Assembly: GCA_000711775.1 (NCBI GenBank) | Contig: ARYC01017745.1 | Span: 43,332-107,331 of the forward strand | Direction of reading: 5' to 3' | Length of the DNA stretch: 64,000 nucleotides | Origin: Oxytricha trifallax | Taxonomy: Eukaryota; Ciliophora; Spirotrichea; Sporadotrichida; Oxytrichidae | Part shown: positions 49,264 through 62,186 of the stretch, piece by piece | How the letters are laid out: the number at the start of each line of letters is the position of its first letter | How positions within the stretch are numbered: the first letter of the stretch is position 1 | Program-made: the position numbers and the translations under genes | The notes under the pieces: model-generated | The model's input: the letters and a program-made list of their open reading frames with translations, nothing else | Told to the model about the DNA's origin: nothing | Databases searched by the model: none

Positions 49264-50307
49264 ATGAGAAATAGAAATTAGCGAAATATAGGGTCTATTT
49301 ATGATGAGTAATATTTAGATTTACTGCTTAAGCTTAGGTATGGTAAAAGTATTAATATAGACTAAGCCAAACCTGTACTAAATTATGCAGCAATAGCAAA
49401 GTTATTACGCAAGAGTGCCTCAACTGTTAGGTATCACTGCTTGCTAGCTGTTTAGCATTTTAATTCTGGTTGTTGAACGCATCCTGCAAGAAAATAAAAG
49501 TTCTCTCAGGCTCATATTGACTACCTCTGCGACTCGAAAACTTTAAAGTATTGGTCACACTTTCCACTAGACTAGCGAGCTGTAATGTTTCATCGCAAGT
49601 TTCCTGACATGCGTATCTCTCCTTAAACTATAGCCAACATTTATAAAAGAAATGGTATTACTTTCAAGACTGTCAACAGAGTGAAGAGAGTGATTGATTT
49701 TACAGTGCCATTTTATAGTAATAATTTAAACTATATATATGATTAAATGCAGAGGGCTATTACTAATAACATCAAGTTCATACACGCTGATGAAGCTGTG
49801 TTTACCTTCAACACCTTTATTAATAAGTCTTGGTATAAGAAGTATGATAATATAGAAGTCTATGATTAAAAAGTGAAGGTAGTCACCCATGCAATTTTAG
49901 CTGGTATAAGTGAAGATTCAGGCCTAGAGAGTTATGTTATTCACCCTCGGTCTATTAGCGAGAGCAGTATATAGAGTTCCTACATAAGCTGAGAGATAAT
50001 CCTGTTTGTTGATAACCTCTCAGTTCATAAGACTAAGGAGTCTAAGAAAGCTTATGAAGAGTTAAACATAACTCCTGTATACAACGTTCCTTATAGCCCA
50101 TAATTTAATGGAATTGAATTTTACTGGAGTTAAATCAAGACTCACTACAAGAAGCTGCTGCTGTATCATCTTATGCATGACTTGCCCATCGATACAGTAG
50201 ACTTAATTCAAAGCAGCTGTAAGAGAGTGAGCGTAGATAAGACAACAGTCTGTGCGAGAGAGGGAAGAATGAATGTTTATAAATAAGTTTTAGATTTAAA
50301 TGAATGA
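49264..50307 (+). pseudogene. TBE DD34E transposase, broken (copy 2)
   Basis: Starts MRNRNQRNIGSIYDEQYLDL at ATG 49264, with the helix-turn-helix-like IAKLLRKSASTVRYHC. Codon 71 is TGA (49474-49476), at the same place as in copies 1 and 3. First catalytic Asp: IHADEAVF. Near 49950 one base is missing (PRSI followed by SESS against PRSIKRE in copy 3), and about 18 bp are missing before the second Asp block (FVDNLSVHKTK). The Glu block PQFNGIEFYWSQIK is intact, and the end is TGA 50305. It is dead unless the TGA is read through and both indels are compensated. The gene converges on the 22-kDa gene, leaving six bases between the stop codons. Confidence 0.9.
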
Positions 50308-50313
50308 ATAAGT

Positions 50314-52624
50314 TCACATATTAAACTAACCCATAAAGGAGTTTGGCTTCTCTTTCTTCTCCTCTTCTTATGGCTTGCTTGGGCCCAAATTTCTTCTCAT
50401 AGTGCCAGCTCCTGCATCTATGTTCATTTCATCTGGTTTTTAGACATCTTTATAAAGCCTCTTGCTCACCTCATAAATTGTCTGCGACTTTCTTTCTCTG
50501 TGAACCTTTGCATGCTCTTTCATAAGATATATGCCAGTGCCAGATTTTCCTGCAAAATTATATGTCAAAGCTTACTTGAAAGATAAGGATGCTTCTTAAG
50601 TTCCTCTAGCCAAGCTGAGCTTATTAGAATGCCTTGCTTTTTCTAGTCTTCAGGAGAGATAGAATATCGTTTCTTATGTGCTTCTTCAATTATTTCTCTG
50701 AGATACTCCTCTTTTATTGTACCAAGAACACCAAAGAAAAAGTTCCTCTCTGGTAGTTTATTAGAGAGTTGTTTCTTGGTAGGAAGGTAAACTACCACTT
50801 CCTCATCTTACATGGCATCCTCATAAAGATTAGTGACTGAAATCTCAGGGTAGTTGGGAATTTCTATTAGTTTAATCTCTTTATTTTTAAAAGCTTTCTT
50901 CTCCTCACAAAGTATTGCTTTCAAGAATGAAAATTTGGTACCTTCCATCGTTGGAAGGAATAAACCAACTGTATAATATGTTAATATTAATAAAATACAT
51001 GAAAAACAGAAATTTGAGAAATATACAACTTAAAAGCATTATATATATTAAACTTAACAGCCACTGATTACCTTTAGTCACATTATAATTTGATTTAAAA
51101 CTAACTTTCTTTATTCATTAGTATACATCTTTAACTTTATATCTTTATTCATTTGATTTTTCATTGAGAAAACTGCTACATTGCTATCTTTGCCAGTCTT
51201 CATTTAACTGAATACAACGTTCATATAGTCTTGTTGTTAAATGAACTTTTATTAACTACTTTAAACGGTTCTTTGATGCCTAAATTAAGCCAAATATTGT
51301 GTGATGAGAAAAACGCCAAAATAACTCCCATGATGATAACTTTCTTGTAACTTTCATAGATGCTTGAAATGTACATTCCCACTAAAAAGAGGACGTTTGT
51401 AGTTAAGCTGAGTACTATTCTTATATCACTTGTTCTTTTCGATGATCCTAAAATGTGAAAGTCTACTTGCTCAAATAGCCACATTAAGGTAACTATTGGA
51501 TTTCCAAGCAATCCTAGCATTTGTAAAATCAGAGCACCTAGATTTCCCCAATATGAAACTTCAAAGTAACCATACAAATTATCAATATAAGTCATATCAC
51601 TTGCTGCAGTAGAAGCTATGAATACTGATCCTGAAATTATGATTGAGTAAGCAACTCGTTGGTAGGGATGAGAGAATATGGAAAAACCTATCATTTGTTA
51701 GATAAGGTGTGCTCTCTGGAATAGGTGCGGAAAACAAAGAATAGCTTGACAAAAATATTGTAACCACCGTAATTATGTAGTAGCAGTCTTTGTGGTCCAA
51801 GTAGTTCTTAATATGCTTCATTAGAGTGTCTTCGTGAATAAAGTAAGTCATTAACACTCCATATAAACCTGTTATTAACACGCATATTACTAGTTCAAAA
51901 ATTGATGATCGAGCTGGAACTAAAAATAAATGAGCCTCCCTCTTACTTCTTTAAGATAAGTCCTTTTATACTTTAGCTACACTTTCCTTCTTGATACTTC
52001 TTTAAACAAATAATCTTGCAGTTTGTAGAATCAGATTTAAAGCGAATGGGACTACACCACCAATTATAACTGCTGCATTTCTATTATCCTTAAGAACCAA
52101 TGTGACAATTACTACTATTGCAGGCATGATTTGGTTGATTCATCATCAGCTTCGTTGTATACTATTCTTTAACCGCCAAGTAGAGTTGCTAGGAATCTTA
52201 AACTAACGAATGATCTCTTGTCTTCCTCTATCAAATCACTGAATGACCTCTGGGTGTAGTTTGCTTTTCTGCAGCCTGGTTATTAATTTTAATTGTTTTA
52301 AGCTAAAGATGAGTTATTGAATGAACTGCCTCCATGATTAGACAGTTGATTTAGATTTCCAAAATAGCTCATTCAAATTATGAAATTTAAAATATAACCA
52401 AATTATTATGTGACTAAAGGTAATCAGTGGCAGTTAAGTTTAATATATATAATGCTTTAAGTTGTATATTACTCAGATTTCCTGTTTTTATGTATTTTAT
52501 ATAATAGTCATCAAGTTATCTTACCATGTAAAGTTAGGTATCGATAGAGATCTTCCTTACTTCTGAATCTTGATATCATTTCTTGAGCCTCGACTCTTTT
52601 CATTTGATCATTGAGTGATTCCAT
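50314..52624 (-). CDS. TBE 22-kDa protein gene, intact across two introns (copy 2)
   Basis: Exon 1 is 52525-52624 (from ATG 52624). Intron 1 spans 50969-52524 because a 1516-bp unit sits inside an original 36-bp intron. Exon 2 is 50576-50968, intron 2 is 50550-50575 (26 bp, GTAAGCT..TTGCAG) and exon 3 is 50314-50549. Joined, the exons give 729 bases: 242 residues plus TGA, with no internal TGA. The protein is MESLNDQMKRVEAQEM..., then IPNYPEISVTNLYEDAMQD, FFFGVLGTIKEEYLREIIEE, SGTGIYLMKEHAKVHRER and a Lys/Glu-rich C-terminus. No domain recognised. Whether the enlarged intron is still spliced is unknown; if not, the nested unit must be removed as DNA for the gene to work. Confidence 0.85.
50987..52502 (-). 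mobile_element. 1516-bp inverted-repeat unit nested in TBE copy 2, carrying a membrane-protein gene
   Basis: Compared with copy 1, copy 2 has 1516 extra bp in the first intron of the 22-kDa gene. Both ends carry inverted arms of about 107-110 bp (50987-51096 and 52396-52502): TAAAATACAT, then ATATACAACTTAAA, GCATTATATATATTAAACTT and CACTGATTACCTTTAGTCAC. AATA is present on both sides (50983-50986 and 52503-52506) but once in copy 1, so it is a plausible target duplication; TA is an alternative. The unit holds one gene (51221-52372, minus) and no transposase. Confidence 0.88.
51221..52372 (-). pseudogene. Multi-pass membrane protein gene inside the nested unit, frameshifted
   Basis: From ATG 52372 (MSYFGNLNQLSNHGGSS) a soluble Ser/Asn/Gln-rich N-terminus leads to SFSDLIEEDKRSFVSLRFLA. 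A frame change near 52130 joins to PAIVVIVTLVLKDNRNAAVI and IGGVVPFALNLILQTARLFV. Later helices are FELVICVLITGLYGVLMTYF and YYIITVVTIFLSSYSLFSAP. A second frame change near 51690 joins to SIIISGSVFIASTAASD, GALILQMLGLLGNPIVTLMW, IVLSLTTNVLFLVGMYISSI and VIIMGVILAFFSSHNIWLN, ending at TGA 51221. About 380 residues and roughly eight membrane segments. Family not recognised. The start codon lies 24 bp from the right arm, so the arms closely enclose the gene. At least two frameshifts suggest decay. Confidence 0.75.
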
Positions 52625-52794
52625 CTTTGTTCCTCTTCCTATTAATGAATTTCAAATTATAATTTATAGACTTCTGGATCCTATTGTTTAAAATCTTACT
52701 ATTAAATATGGGCATCTTATAGGAGGTCAACCCTGCAAAGATACGTGGAGAAAGTTTGCAGAAGCTGTAACAAACTGCAGAGATTGAGCTCCAT

Positions 52795-53020
52795 TTTTAT
52801 CAATTTAGTTCCATTAAATTAGTACTAAATTTGTTTAAATTTAATTAGTACTGGTACTAAATTCGTTTAATTTTAATTGGTACCAATTTAATAGTAACAA
52901 AACTTAATTAGTACCTAGTTTTAATCCAGTGAGGTTTTAATGGAAAAGTTCCAATCTGGTTCAAAACCTAATTGGTACTCAGTACCAACCTGAATTTTAT
53001 CTGAGTTGGTACCAAAATTA
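52795..53020. promoter_or_regulatory. GGTAC-rich spacer between divergent TBE genes (copy 2)
   Basis: Repeats of RGTACY (GGTACCAATT, GTACTAATTA, GTACTGGTAC and similar) cluster in about 220 bp between the 22-kDa gene (leftward) and the 57-kDa gene (rightward). The cluster matches the one in copy 1 (10140-10345) in position and spacing. Probable shared promoter or binding region. Confidence 0.5.
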
Positions 53021-53191
53021 AAAAAATTAAGCATGAAATTAGAAAAATTATTGCAATAAATTAAGTATAAATATGATATCTAACTCTTCAATATCAACCA
53101 TTATTGTTGCAGTGCCAACTCCTATACAGAGTAACTATAACTAGAGAGGTTATTAAAGCTTTATAATAGAAATTTAAATTTGAATTTAAAC

Positions 53192-54640
53192 ATGGCGGCT
53201 AACTTAAATCGTAAGGCAGTTTCTCTTGGAGCAGGATAATCAAAGCTAAACTTTGGCTCCTCCAAGAAACCAGAAGTAATTTATATTGAAAAGGAGGTAG
53301 AGCTAAGAGCTCTAGAGTTTGAAGCTGAGGTCTTTAAAATTTAAGTTTAAAACAAGAAGTAGAGTGCTGAGATGGGTGTTTAAACATAAGTTGAATTGGT
53401 TGAAGAAGATAAGGAACAGCAACCAATAGAAAAAATTAAAACATTTTAATGTGAAGACTGCTAAAACTTCTTCTCAACTGAGTCTAGCTTGAAGAGGCAC
53501 ATTAAAGAGGTACACTCTGGCAAGGCCAAGATCTATTTTAAACATGACAAAGTGGATGGAAGGTACCAATGCACAACATGCATGAAGTCTTACACTCACT
53601 CAGCAAAGGTTAAGAAGCATATGCAAAAACATCATCTTAGCGAATTCTTGATTTAAGATTAGGAGACTTAATAACTTGTACCTGCTAAAAGAAAATCAAA
53701 AATTCTTGAGTCTTAAAGAGACCTACAGGAGAAGCTCAAGAGACAGTGTCGCTTTGAATCAATGAACTAGCCTGCAGATCATACTGTTTTAGCATGCTTC
53801 CAAGCGAAAGCAATGAGTATTCCTGCATTAAATGCAATTGAACTTAGTAGCTGCATTTAAAATTACTTGCACATAAGTGTGCCTAACAAGGCAAAGCTTA
53901 TAGTAGTTGATGAGTATGCATACAAGGTATACCCTTTCAACTATCTCATAAAAAATGAGCAGTATTAAAATGAGTTTGCTAACGAATATATGATTCTTAG
54001 AGAGGCTTAAAGAAGAGATTGCAAGAACTTGCTTAAGTTAAATGGTGTTATATTAAGCTATGGTTTCATCGCACTAAGGCTCAAGAAATTTGAAATGACT
54101 TTAAGAGACTATCTATATCATAATAGATATCCTGATGGCTTAAATGATATTCTTACAGATATGATTAAGGGTGTCAAGGAGTTGCATGAACTTGGATATG
54201 TTCATAGAGATTTGAAGCCTGAAAATATTATGCTTAACCTCTGCCCTTTAGAAGTCGTAGTTATCGATTTCAATAGAGCCTTAAGATAAGAGATAGTGAC
54301 TTTGGCGAAAGTTCTTGGTACTCCTGGATACTTCCCAATTAGAGAGAAATGGACTAATGGCTCAGTTCAGTGGGATGTATGGGCAGTTGCTGCTATCATA
54401 TTAGAGAGCGATATGGAAAGTATGTCATACTTTGGAACAAAGCACGAGAAATAATCAATAAGTTTAGCAGCTAAACATATAAAATAAGAAGAAATCTGCG
54501 ATAAAATTAAGAAGATAGTTGAGATGGTCATAGTTAAAGCTCCAGCGTATCCAAGATAATCATTAGATGACATTCTAGAACAACTAAAGACAGCGGGATT
54601 CAAGAGGTATCACAAAGACAAGCAGATAAAATTTGTTTGA
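53192..54640 (+). CDS. TBE 57-kDa protein: two C2H2 zinc fingers + kinase-like domain, intact
   Basis: 482 residues from ATG 53192 to TGA 54638, fully open in the ciliate code with many TAA/TAG Gln codons. Finger 1 uses C87, C90, H103, H108; finger 2 uses C127, C130, H143, H147. A coiled, charged linker follows. The C-terminal half is protein-kinase-like: a possible ATP-binding Lys in YAYKVYP, an alpha-C Glu in FANEYMIL, the catalytic loop HRDLKPEN (338-345), DFN instead of DFG (359-361), and GTPGYF (376-381). A Gly-rich loop is not evident. The DFN change may make it a weak or pseudo-kinase. Its partners are probably the element's transposase and DNA ends. It is transcribed away from the 22-kDa gene across the GGTAC spacer. 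An intact frame beside a dead transposase is notable. Confidence 0.93.
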
Positions 54641-54782
54641 GTTAAGCACAATAATAATCATTAAATATTCATTAAATTCATATAAAACCTGCATTTTGTC
54701 TACTAACCCCAATAAGACCCCAACTATACCCTACAAATCAAAGCACTTATAAACCTCACTAAGGAGTTTTGGGGTTTTGATT

Positions 54783-57700
54783 TTACAGAATAATAGTTAA
54801 TTGAGATAAATGAAATACTTTGAACAAATAATTAGGAACTTAAATAGAACTGATTAATTAGTTAAAGTTTCTGTTGTTTCATGAAAGTCCAAGGTTAGTA
54901 ATAAACATTTATGATGCCTATATATTGTGGTTACTAAGACCTTTAATGTCGTTTATTTCTATCAATAATTTATAATTTTCTTAAATTTATGATATTGACT
55001 TCTAAGAAATTATAACCTTATATAATTATAATGTGTTTTAAATTAATTTTGAAGAAATAAGAGATTTTTAGTCTTACATTTTTAAATATATAGCGATAAT
55101 AAATTAATAATAAGTATTTATTATTATTAGGAATAATAAAAATGAAATGAGTAACCGAAATTGTGTGATACTCTTGATTGTAATAAAGCAATTCAATGAG
55201 ATACAAGTATTAAGTTACTATTATTCAAGAATAAACAAGAGCAAAGTAAGATGAATAATCATAAACCAATGACAGACTATTTTGAATTTCAAGCCTGAAC
55301 CTAAAATACAGTAATTTCAAAGTCAATACAATTTGTGTCTATTTAATATAAATCACATAAACGAATCAAAACATAGCAGGACAACAATTGGTAATTTCAA
55401 CTATTTAGAATGTCGAGAGAGGTCGAAGGATGGGTTTAATGACAAGTTATGCGCAGTTCAATTGAATTAAATGTTTGCTTTTATAATGTTTAAAAGAGAA
55501 TCTGAAAAATATAAAGGATTTACAAATGAAATTATTCAGAGATAAACATCAAAGGTACTTTTTGATTATAGGAATTAAAGTAGAAAAAGTAATAATATAT
55601 TTCTAAACAAAATATATTTAATAGACATTATTGATTAAAAACAGTAGATTGTAAATGTTATATAACGATAAATATCAAATAGACAATGAAAATACAAACG
55701 AAAAATGTTACTTATAGTATAAAACTCTGGAAGGATTCCTTTTATTTTTATTTACAATTAAATTGAGCCTCTCGATAGCAAAATCATATTAAATTACAAT
55801 AACTCTCATATTATTAAATTTACTTAATACATTGATCACTTTTGAAAGTATTATACAAAACTTCTAGTTAATTTAATGGAAGTCTCGCAGTAAATATTGA
55901 AAAGCATATGGCGAAATCGTGAGATAAAAGTTCTACTTTAAATTTAAAAAACAAGATCCTGGCAAACTACAAGATTATACCTAATATTCTTGGTATTACT
56001 TAAAAACCAATTTTATTAATATTTACTACCAATTAACTACATAATTAAAAGATATAAAGAGAGTTAAGCTAACTAGAACTGAATCTCATTCAGAATAATT
56101 CAAAAGTAGCATTTCATAGCCTTTAATAGATAAGCAGAATGACAAATTTACTAAATTGTAGATATTAATATTATATCTGGCTGCCTCTCATCACTATAAA
56201 ATCTATGGAAAGATTAATAACAAATATAAGATAAGTAACTAAAAAATGATGAATCTATATTGATCTTATAGTTTACAAAATCAATAATTATAGCTTCATT
56301 ATTCATCATAAAAATTAGTTGTCTTAACAGATAATTTATAAAACTACATAAACTTATAACTATTCAAAATTTGATTAAGAACATGGAATCCAAGAAACTC
56401 TAACTGAATCACAAGCCAATTATGGATAATCTTCTAGACTTTAGTTGTTAATGGAAGGGTAAATAAAATGACTTACATATATAATGATCAAGTCTTTTAC
56501 AGTCAACTTGATTGACTATCAGATAAGTTTAAATTATTTAAGAGTTGATAAATAAGATACTTAAGCTGCGATATTCTAGGACAATTAGTGCATTCTCCAT
56601 AGTCGAGCAGCTTAAGACTAAATCAGATAATTTATGGGTAGAATTTCTTTACACAATAAATCTCTGCGCTAAATTGTATCAAGGAAGTCTTTCTCGAATA
56701 AAACACCACTTTAAAATGCTCCTTATATTTTTAATTGTATAATCATATCTAGTAGGACTTAGACTTCAACAAGACCTCAGTAAAGATGTAAGCAGCGATA
56801 TATCTTCGTTCATAATACCTTCGACTTATGATCTACTGATTCCACTCTCAGTTTCAAGAAATCTTTGCTTTATCATAATTCTACCCTTGCATCATTAATT
56901 ATTGTGGCTTTGATTTTATTTAAAACATCAATAGTGCTTATTTCATTGTTTACATAAAATAAATTAAGTATAATTATTATTAATAATAAATGTTTTACTC
57001 TTAAACTTCTTGAATATATCTTCTCATATAACGATTGACTCATGCTTGTCTATCTTAACAGTAAGAGTCATTTCTCTCTCTCTTTCAATATACTTAATAT
57101 GCTCACAGACATTGTCTCGCCATAGATTCTTTTATTCTGAAACTTTATTGAAACTCTCCATAAATATAGCCTCTAGTATCGTTACTCTGCTAAATTGAGA
57201 AGAGTTAAGAAAATGATAAGAAATTTACTAATTTGATTGTTATTTCAAATTAGTTTACTTACGACATCTAGGAGTAGATTACAACTGATTAGAGCTAACA
57301 TTATTAATCAGAATTAATTTGATAATAAAGCAATTATTTTAATAAGTAAATACTTATAAAAGATTTAATATTTAATAAATTTAAACAAAATTATACCAGG
57401 CATTTAATTAGAATAAATATTTGGCTTATTACTTTGATAAGTCTAATTCCTTTTTGCTTTAAACTATTTTGGTTTACAATTAAAATATATAATGACAAAA
57501 AAAACTCTCAATAATGCTTTAATGAAGTAATATAAAGTGTGACCACATATCTTACAAATAAAATATTATCAATAATAACTCAGAAGTTCATGCATTATTT
57601 TGTAAATTCTTAAAACTTAAAAGTCTATTTAAGTTATTGATGACCATTTTATCTCTAACAATTTTATTTTTAAATTATAAAAGTTAGTTTTGGAGCCTTA

Positions 57701-60700
57701 AAAGGCATCTACTTAAGAAATTTAAAATGAAATTTATATGAAATTTACTAACCATGTAAGAAGTAAACAGTGCTTGTAATGAAATATTATATTATATATA
57801 ACTATGTAACTAATGAATTATAGATAAAGTGCGTTAAATGCAGACTTTATAATTTAACATACAAATAACATAACTTCATACTAAAGCTTCAAGTTGCGAT
57901 ATTTATATATATTGAATAAATAAAAAAAATGTTCTTTATTATGACAATTAAATTTTAATTCACAAAAGGGAAGCAATCTGTATAAATCGCAAATCCGTCA
58001 TTAAGTAATTATAAATTTAATTCATGCCGTACTAAATGAAGAAATATCGAGTTACTTGATAACTGTTAATTTACTTGCAAGTTGAATATATTCTTTTCAT
58101 TTTTATGATAGTTATTATTTACTTAGCTTATATATTTAATTCAATTGCTTGAATTTTTTGGTATTTTTTATGGCATTAAAGTGGGGAATATACACTACAA
58201 CAAACAATCATTATAAAAGTTGAAAATTTTGGGCAAAAATAGACTTGAAGTATATTGAGATACAGTCAGTTTTGAGTGTAGACATAAAAGCCATGAGTGT
58301 GAAATTAGTAATTTATTTAGCACCAATATTAACTTGAAACAAAAAGTTTGGAATGAGAAGTACATAGTGTAGATGAAGGAATTGAAGTAAACTTGAATTT
58401 TCTGCAAAAAGGTTTCTGACAGAGTCTACTAATGTTAGATCAATAATTAGAGCTGCAAACTGTAAAATATAAATTAGATAATTATTGAATGGGAACTATA
58501 TTGAAAATCAGAATTTTCAATAACTTATGAGCTTATAGATATTAAAATAAATTCAAACATAGTCTTTAAAAGAGCTTGTGAATTCAGTGGTAATATTAAG
58601 GATATACTCAAATTGAAAGAGATAGGCAATGTCAGTATAAAAAATATGAGAAGCAATATGGTATGATAAGATAAACACGAATGGAGACATAATCAGTAAA
58701 TACCTAAAGATACTGTTTAATAATGATTTATAAAACATAACTATTTATTTATTGCAAAGAAAATAATTAAAAAGAGTAGTATATAAGAAAGTATATAAAC
58801 TATATAATTGTTCTTATTTAAAGCATGAATATATGATGGTTAATGATAAAATGTGATTGAGGCTCACCAAGCCGTTTAAGTACACTAAAACTGAAGATTT
58901 AATATTCCCTTTTACCATAGAAGCTTAAATGGACAACCTAGAAAGGGTGTTCAACAACAAAGCGAACATGTAAAACTTCCTTTTAAAAAGAATTAAAGTA
59001 GGAAAGATACGAATAATATTTGGATATAAAACATATGTCTTGAGATGTTGATGAAATAAGTCTACATCAAGGATATATGTCATAATGGAATACATTAAAA
59101 AAGTACAAGCTAATAAAATTAATAAATGATCATTATAAAAATATAAATGGCTTATCCTTATGGAACTTATAACTCAATAATTTTATTTTAGTAAAAAATT
59201 TTAATTATTTTAGCCATTTACGACAAAATTAGCCACTTATCATGATTGATTATAACTTTTATAAATATTCTTTCCTAGATCTAAAATTGCAGTTAAATAT
59301 TTCTTTATCATTATTTTTATCTCTAACGTAGATATCTTAGGGAAATCCAATTATTTTTAATAGTTAAAAAGTTTGATTCTTACCAAATATTTAATCCCAA
59401 TATTTAGGGTTTAACTTAAAATAAATTATTTATTCATAAAATTATATAGTCTCAGCAAAATTAGAATGATTTTACTAAGAATTTTATATTTTAAAACCCA
59501 TTATTTGTGGATTCCTGCAGAGAACAAGAGATCATAACTGATTATAGCATTTTATAAAATATATACTATATTTCTAAATTTAAGCTGTTAGATATGTAGT
59601 AAATACGACATTAATACTCTATGTGAATTAAATATATAAAAATGAAACTTCCAAAATAATCTCTCAAAAAAACCATTAAATTAAAGAATTTAACTGAGAC
59701 ATAAAACTACGATTAAATGAATCAATTAGATTTATGGAGCATTGTTTTGAATTGAATAGAAAGAAAGAAAGGATGTATTAATTTAAAGAGATTTACTTAC
59801 AAAAAAACTAAAAGACTTCTTATTCATGACGATTGCATGTATATAATAGAACTCGAATAGAGAAATGTGATTGAATTTAATGACAAAATTTTCAAAGACA
59901 AATAAGAAGTAAAAGAGTCAGGGCTCCTTTCAATGAAATTATGAAAAAGGAATACGAAGATATGAAATACTATGGAAAGAGATATGTAGAAATAATGATT
60001 TGAGATTGAAAATTTAATAATGCAATATGCTCTGATGGTTAGTCAAAAAATTTAAAACTAAATTCTAGAATATTCTAAAGTCAGTCAGCTCTATCAAATT
60101 GTAAAATGGTTTAACACGGTAATGTTCCCATAACCTGCCTAGGAAAGCAAATAATTTTAGATTTAATTTTATATCGAAACTATATCATGCAGTAACAATA
60201 CCAATTCAGTAACAATTAGTTCAAATTAATCCATAATTGTTGAGAAGTCAGCATTATAAAATTTAAGAAAATAAGAGAGAATTGTTGAAAACAGGAAACT
60301 ATCCAATTGGTATTGAAGAAAATAATAATCACCAAATTAACATAATGAGTGTATTAGAACACTTAAATTAGAAATTAGATGAAAAGGTAACAAAAATGGA
60401 ACTAATCAACTGATAGATAAAGGAATATTACTCATTTTGTAAATACAAATTGATCAAATGGAATAAAAAGTTCAAGCACTACACCACTGTATAATTAATT
60501 AAAACGCCATTAAATATAATTTATACAATTGAAAAAAAAGAAAAGTTTAATTATCGGTAGATCAGTGTTATGGCCATTACAGATATTGTTCATTATGTAC
60601 TTTTAAGTTACTATATATTTAATGCTGTAATCACTATCCTTAGCCAAAATTGAAATTTAGGCTCAGGTACCTAAATTATAAACTTCCCTTAATATTTTGG

Positions 60701-62081
60701 ATTGAAATAAAACTGCACTTTTAACAAATAATAAGCTACACATAGTACATATGTTAGCTTTAGATTTTTTTCAGACAAATATAAATACACCATAAACTAA
60801 GAATAAACTACTATAAACAAGTGCTATAAATAAGTGCTAACAAGCAATTAAACAATGTTTTGAGAATATTTTACAAATAGATATAATCAAAAAAGTAAAG
60901 AATCTTTAGGAAAAATTTCAGCTCGAATAGAAAGCTACAGCAAAAGAACACATAGAATAAAATGCATAGCAGAAACGATGATATATTTTTGATAATAAAT
61001 TATTTGATACTAGTATACTTTACAGACACGATTCACCTCTTATTATAATAAAAATGCAAAATTTAGTCTTATAACTATATATTTAAAGAAAAGGAAAATT
61101 AAGAAACAAAAGTTAGATTAAATGATTAGGTATTCATCATTAACTTGACAATATAAATGAAAAGATCAAAATATAAAAAGTTTGTATTATTTTAGAATTA
61201 ACTTAATAGATTATTAAGTTTTTATATTAAAATAAATTGGATTAATCAACAACTATATAAAAAGTAATACCATCTTTATATTTAGTCTATCAATTTATTA
61301 TATATCAGGTTTATAATTAGTTATTATTAAATTAACATTTTGCATACAAATTTTCAATAATTATGAATTATATTACCTTGATAAATTCAAAGTATTGGTA
61401 CCCATTTTATATATATAATAAGAAAAATGCGTTCAGGTAAACTACCAGGAATTTGTTCCTCATAAATAAATCAACAAATAAAAATATCATAAATGTCTAA
61501 TATAGAGTCATTTACCATTCTAAGATAAAGTAGAAATATATTCTCTTTATTATTAAAAATTTAAATATAAAAATGCAATATTAAATACACAAAAGTCAGA
61601 GATTCTAAGTAAACATAAAAAAAAGCTTAAATTTCTTTGTCTATGTCTCATAAATAATTTAATTTACAAAATATTACATAATAGCGATTATATATTTTCC
61701 ACTAAAAAGAAATACTATAGTATTCTATTTTAACAAAAATACATAATATTTACGACACTTTGTGCATGAATACATAGTCAAAGCAGAGTTAATGATAAGT
61801 ACCAACACAAACACATAATATTTATTATTGTTTGTCGTATACAATTTAGCCTGGCATATTTTACTCTATAAATTAGCTTATTTATTTATTGGAATATTCC
61901 TCACATAATAATCTTACAGCCCTTTTATTAATATATAGCAACACAATTTTTATATTTCTAGTTTTAACTAATTAGAACATGAGTAAAATAAGAATTTATT
62001 TTTTTTTAATATAAAATTATATTAAAAACTTAATATTAGAGATGGATTATGTTAGTAGTAAAAGTAATTGTCTGTTAATAA
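54783..62081. other. 7.3 kb of AT-rich DNA, no gene assigned
   Basis: Nothing with recognisable homology, no inverted ends and no tandem array. One plus-strand patch near 59760-59950 reads RFTYKKTKRLLIHDDCMYII and then RNVIEFNDKIFKDKQEVKES in one frame and could be a fragment of a gene, but it is short. The rest looks like intergenic or eliminated germline DNA. Confidence 0.4.
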
Positions 62082-62186
62082 AATCAAAACCCCAAAACCC
62101 CTTTGTGATGTTTATAAGTGCTTTGATTTGTATGGTATAGTTGGGGTCTTATTGGGGATAGTAGAGAAATTAGGCTAATTTGCAAA

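Larger units (their letters stand above)
49162..54779 (+). mobile_element. TBE transposon copy 2, full length (5618 bp, includes a nested 1516-bp unit)
   Basis: The left end is CAAAACCCCAAAACCCC and the right end is its reverse complement, both exact. ATT flanks at 49159-49161 and 54780-54782 give the 3-bp target duplication. Gene order is transposase (plus), 22-kDa gene (minus), GGTAC-rich spacer, 57-kDa gene (plus). Without the nested unit the element would be about 4.1 kb, the usual TBE size. The two accessory genes are open; the transposase is not. Confidence 0.96.
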
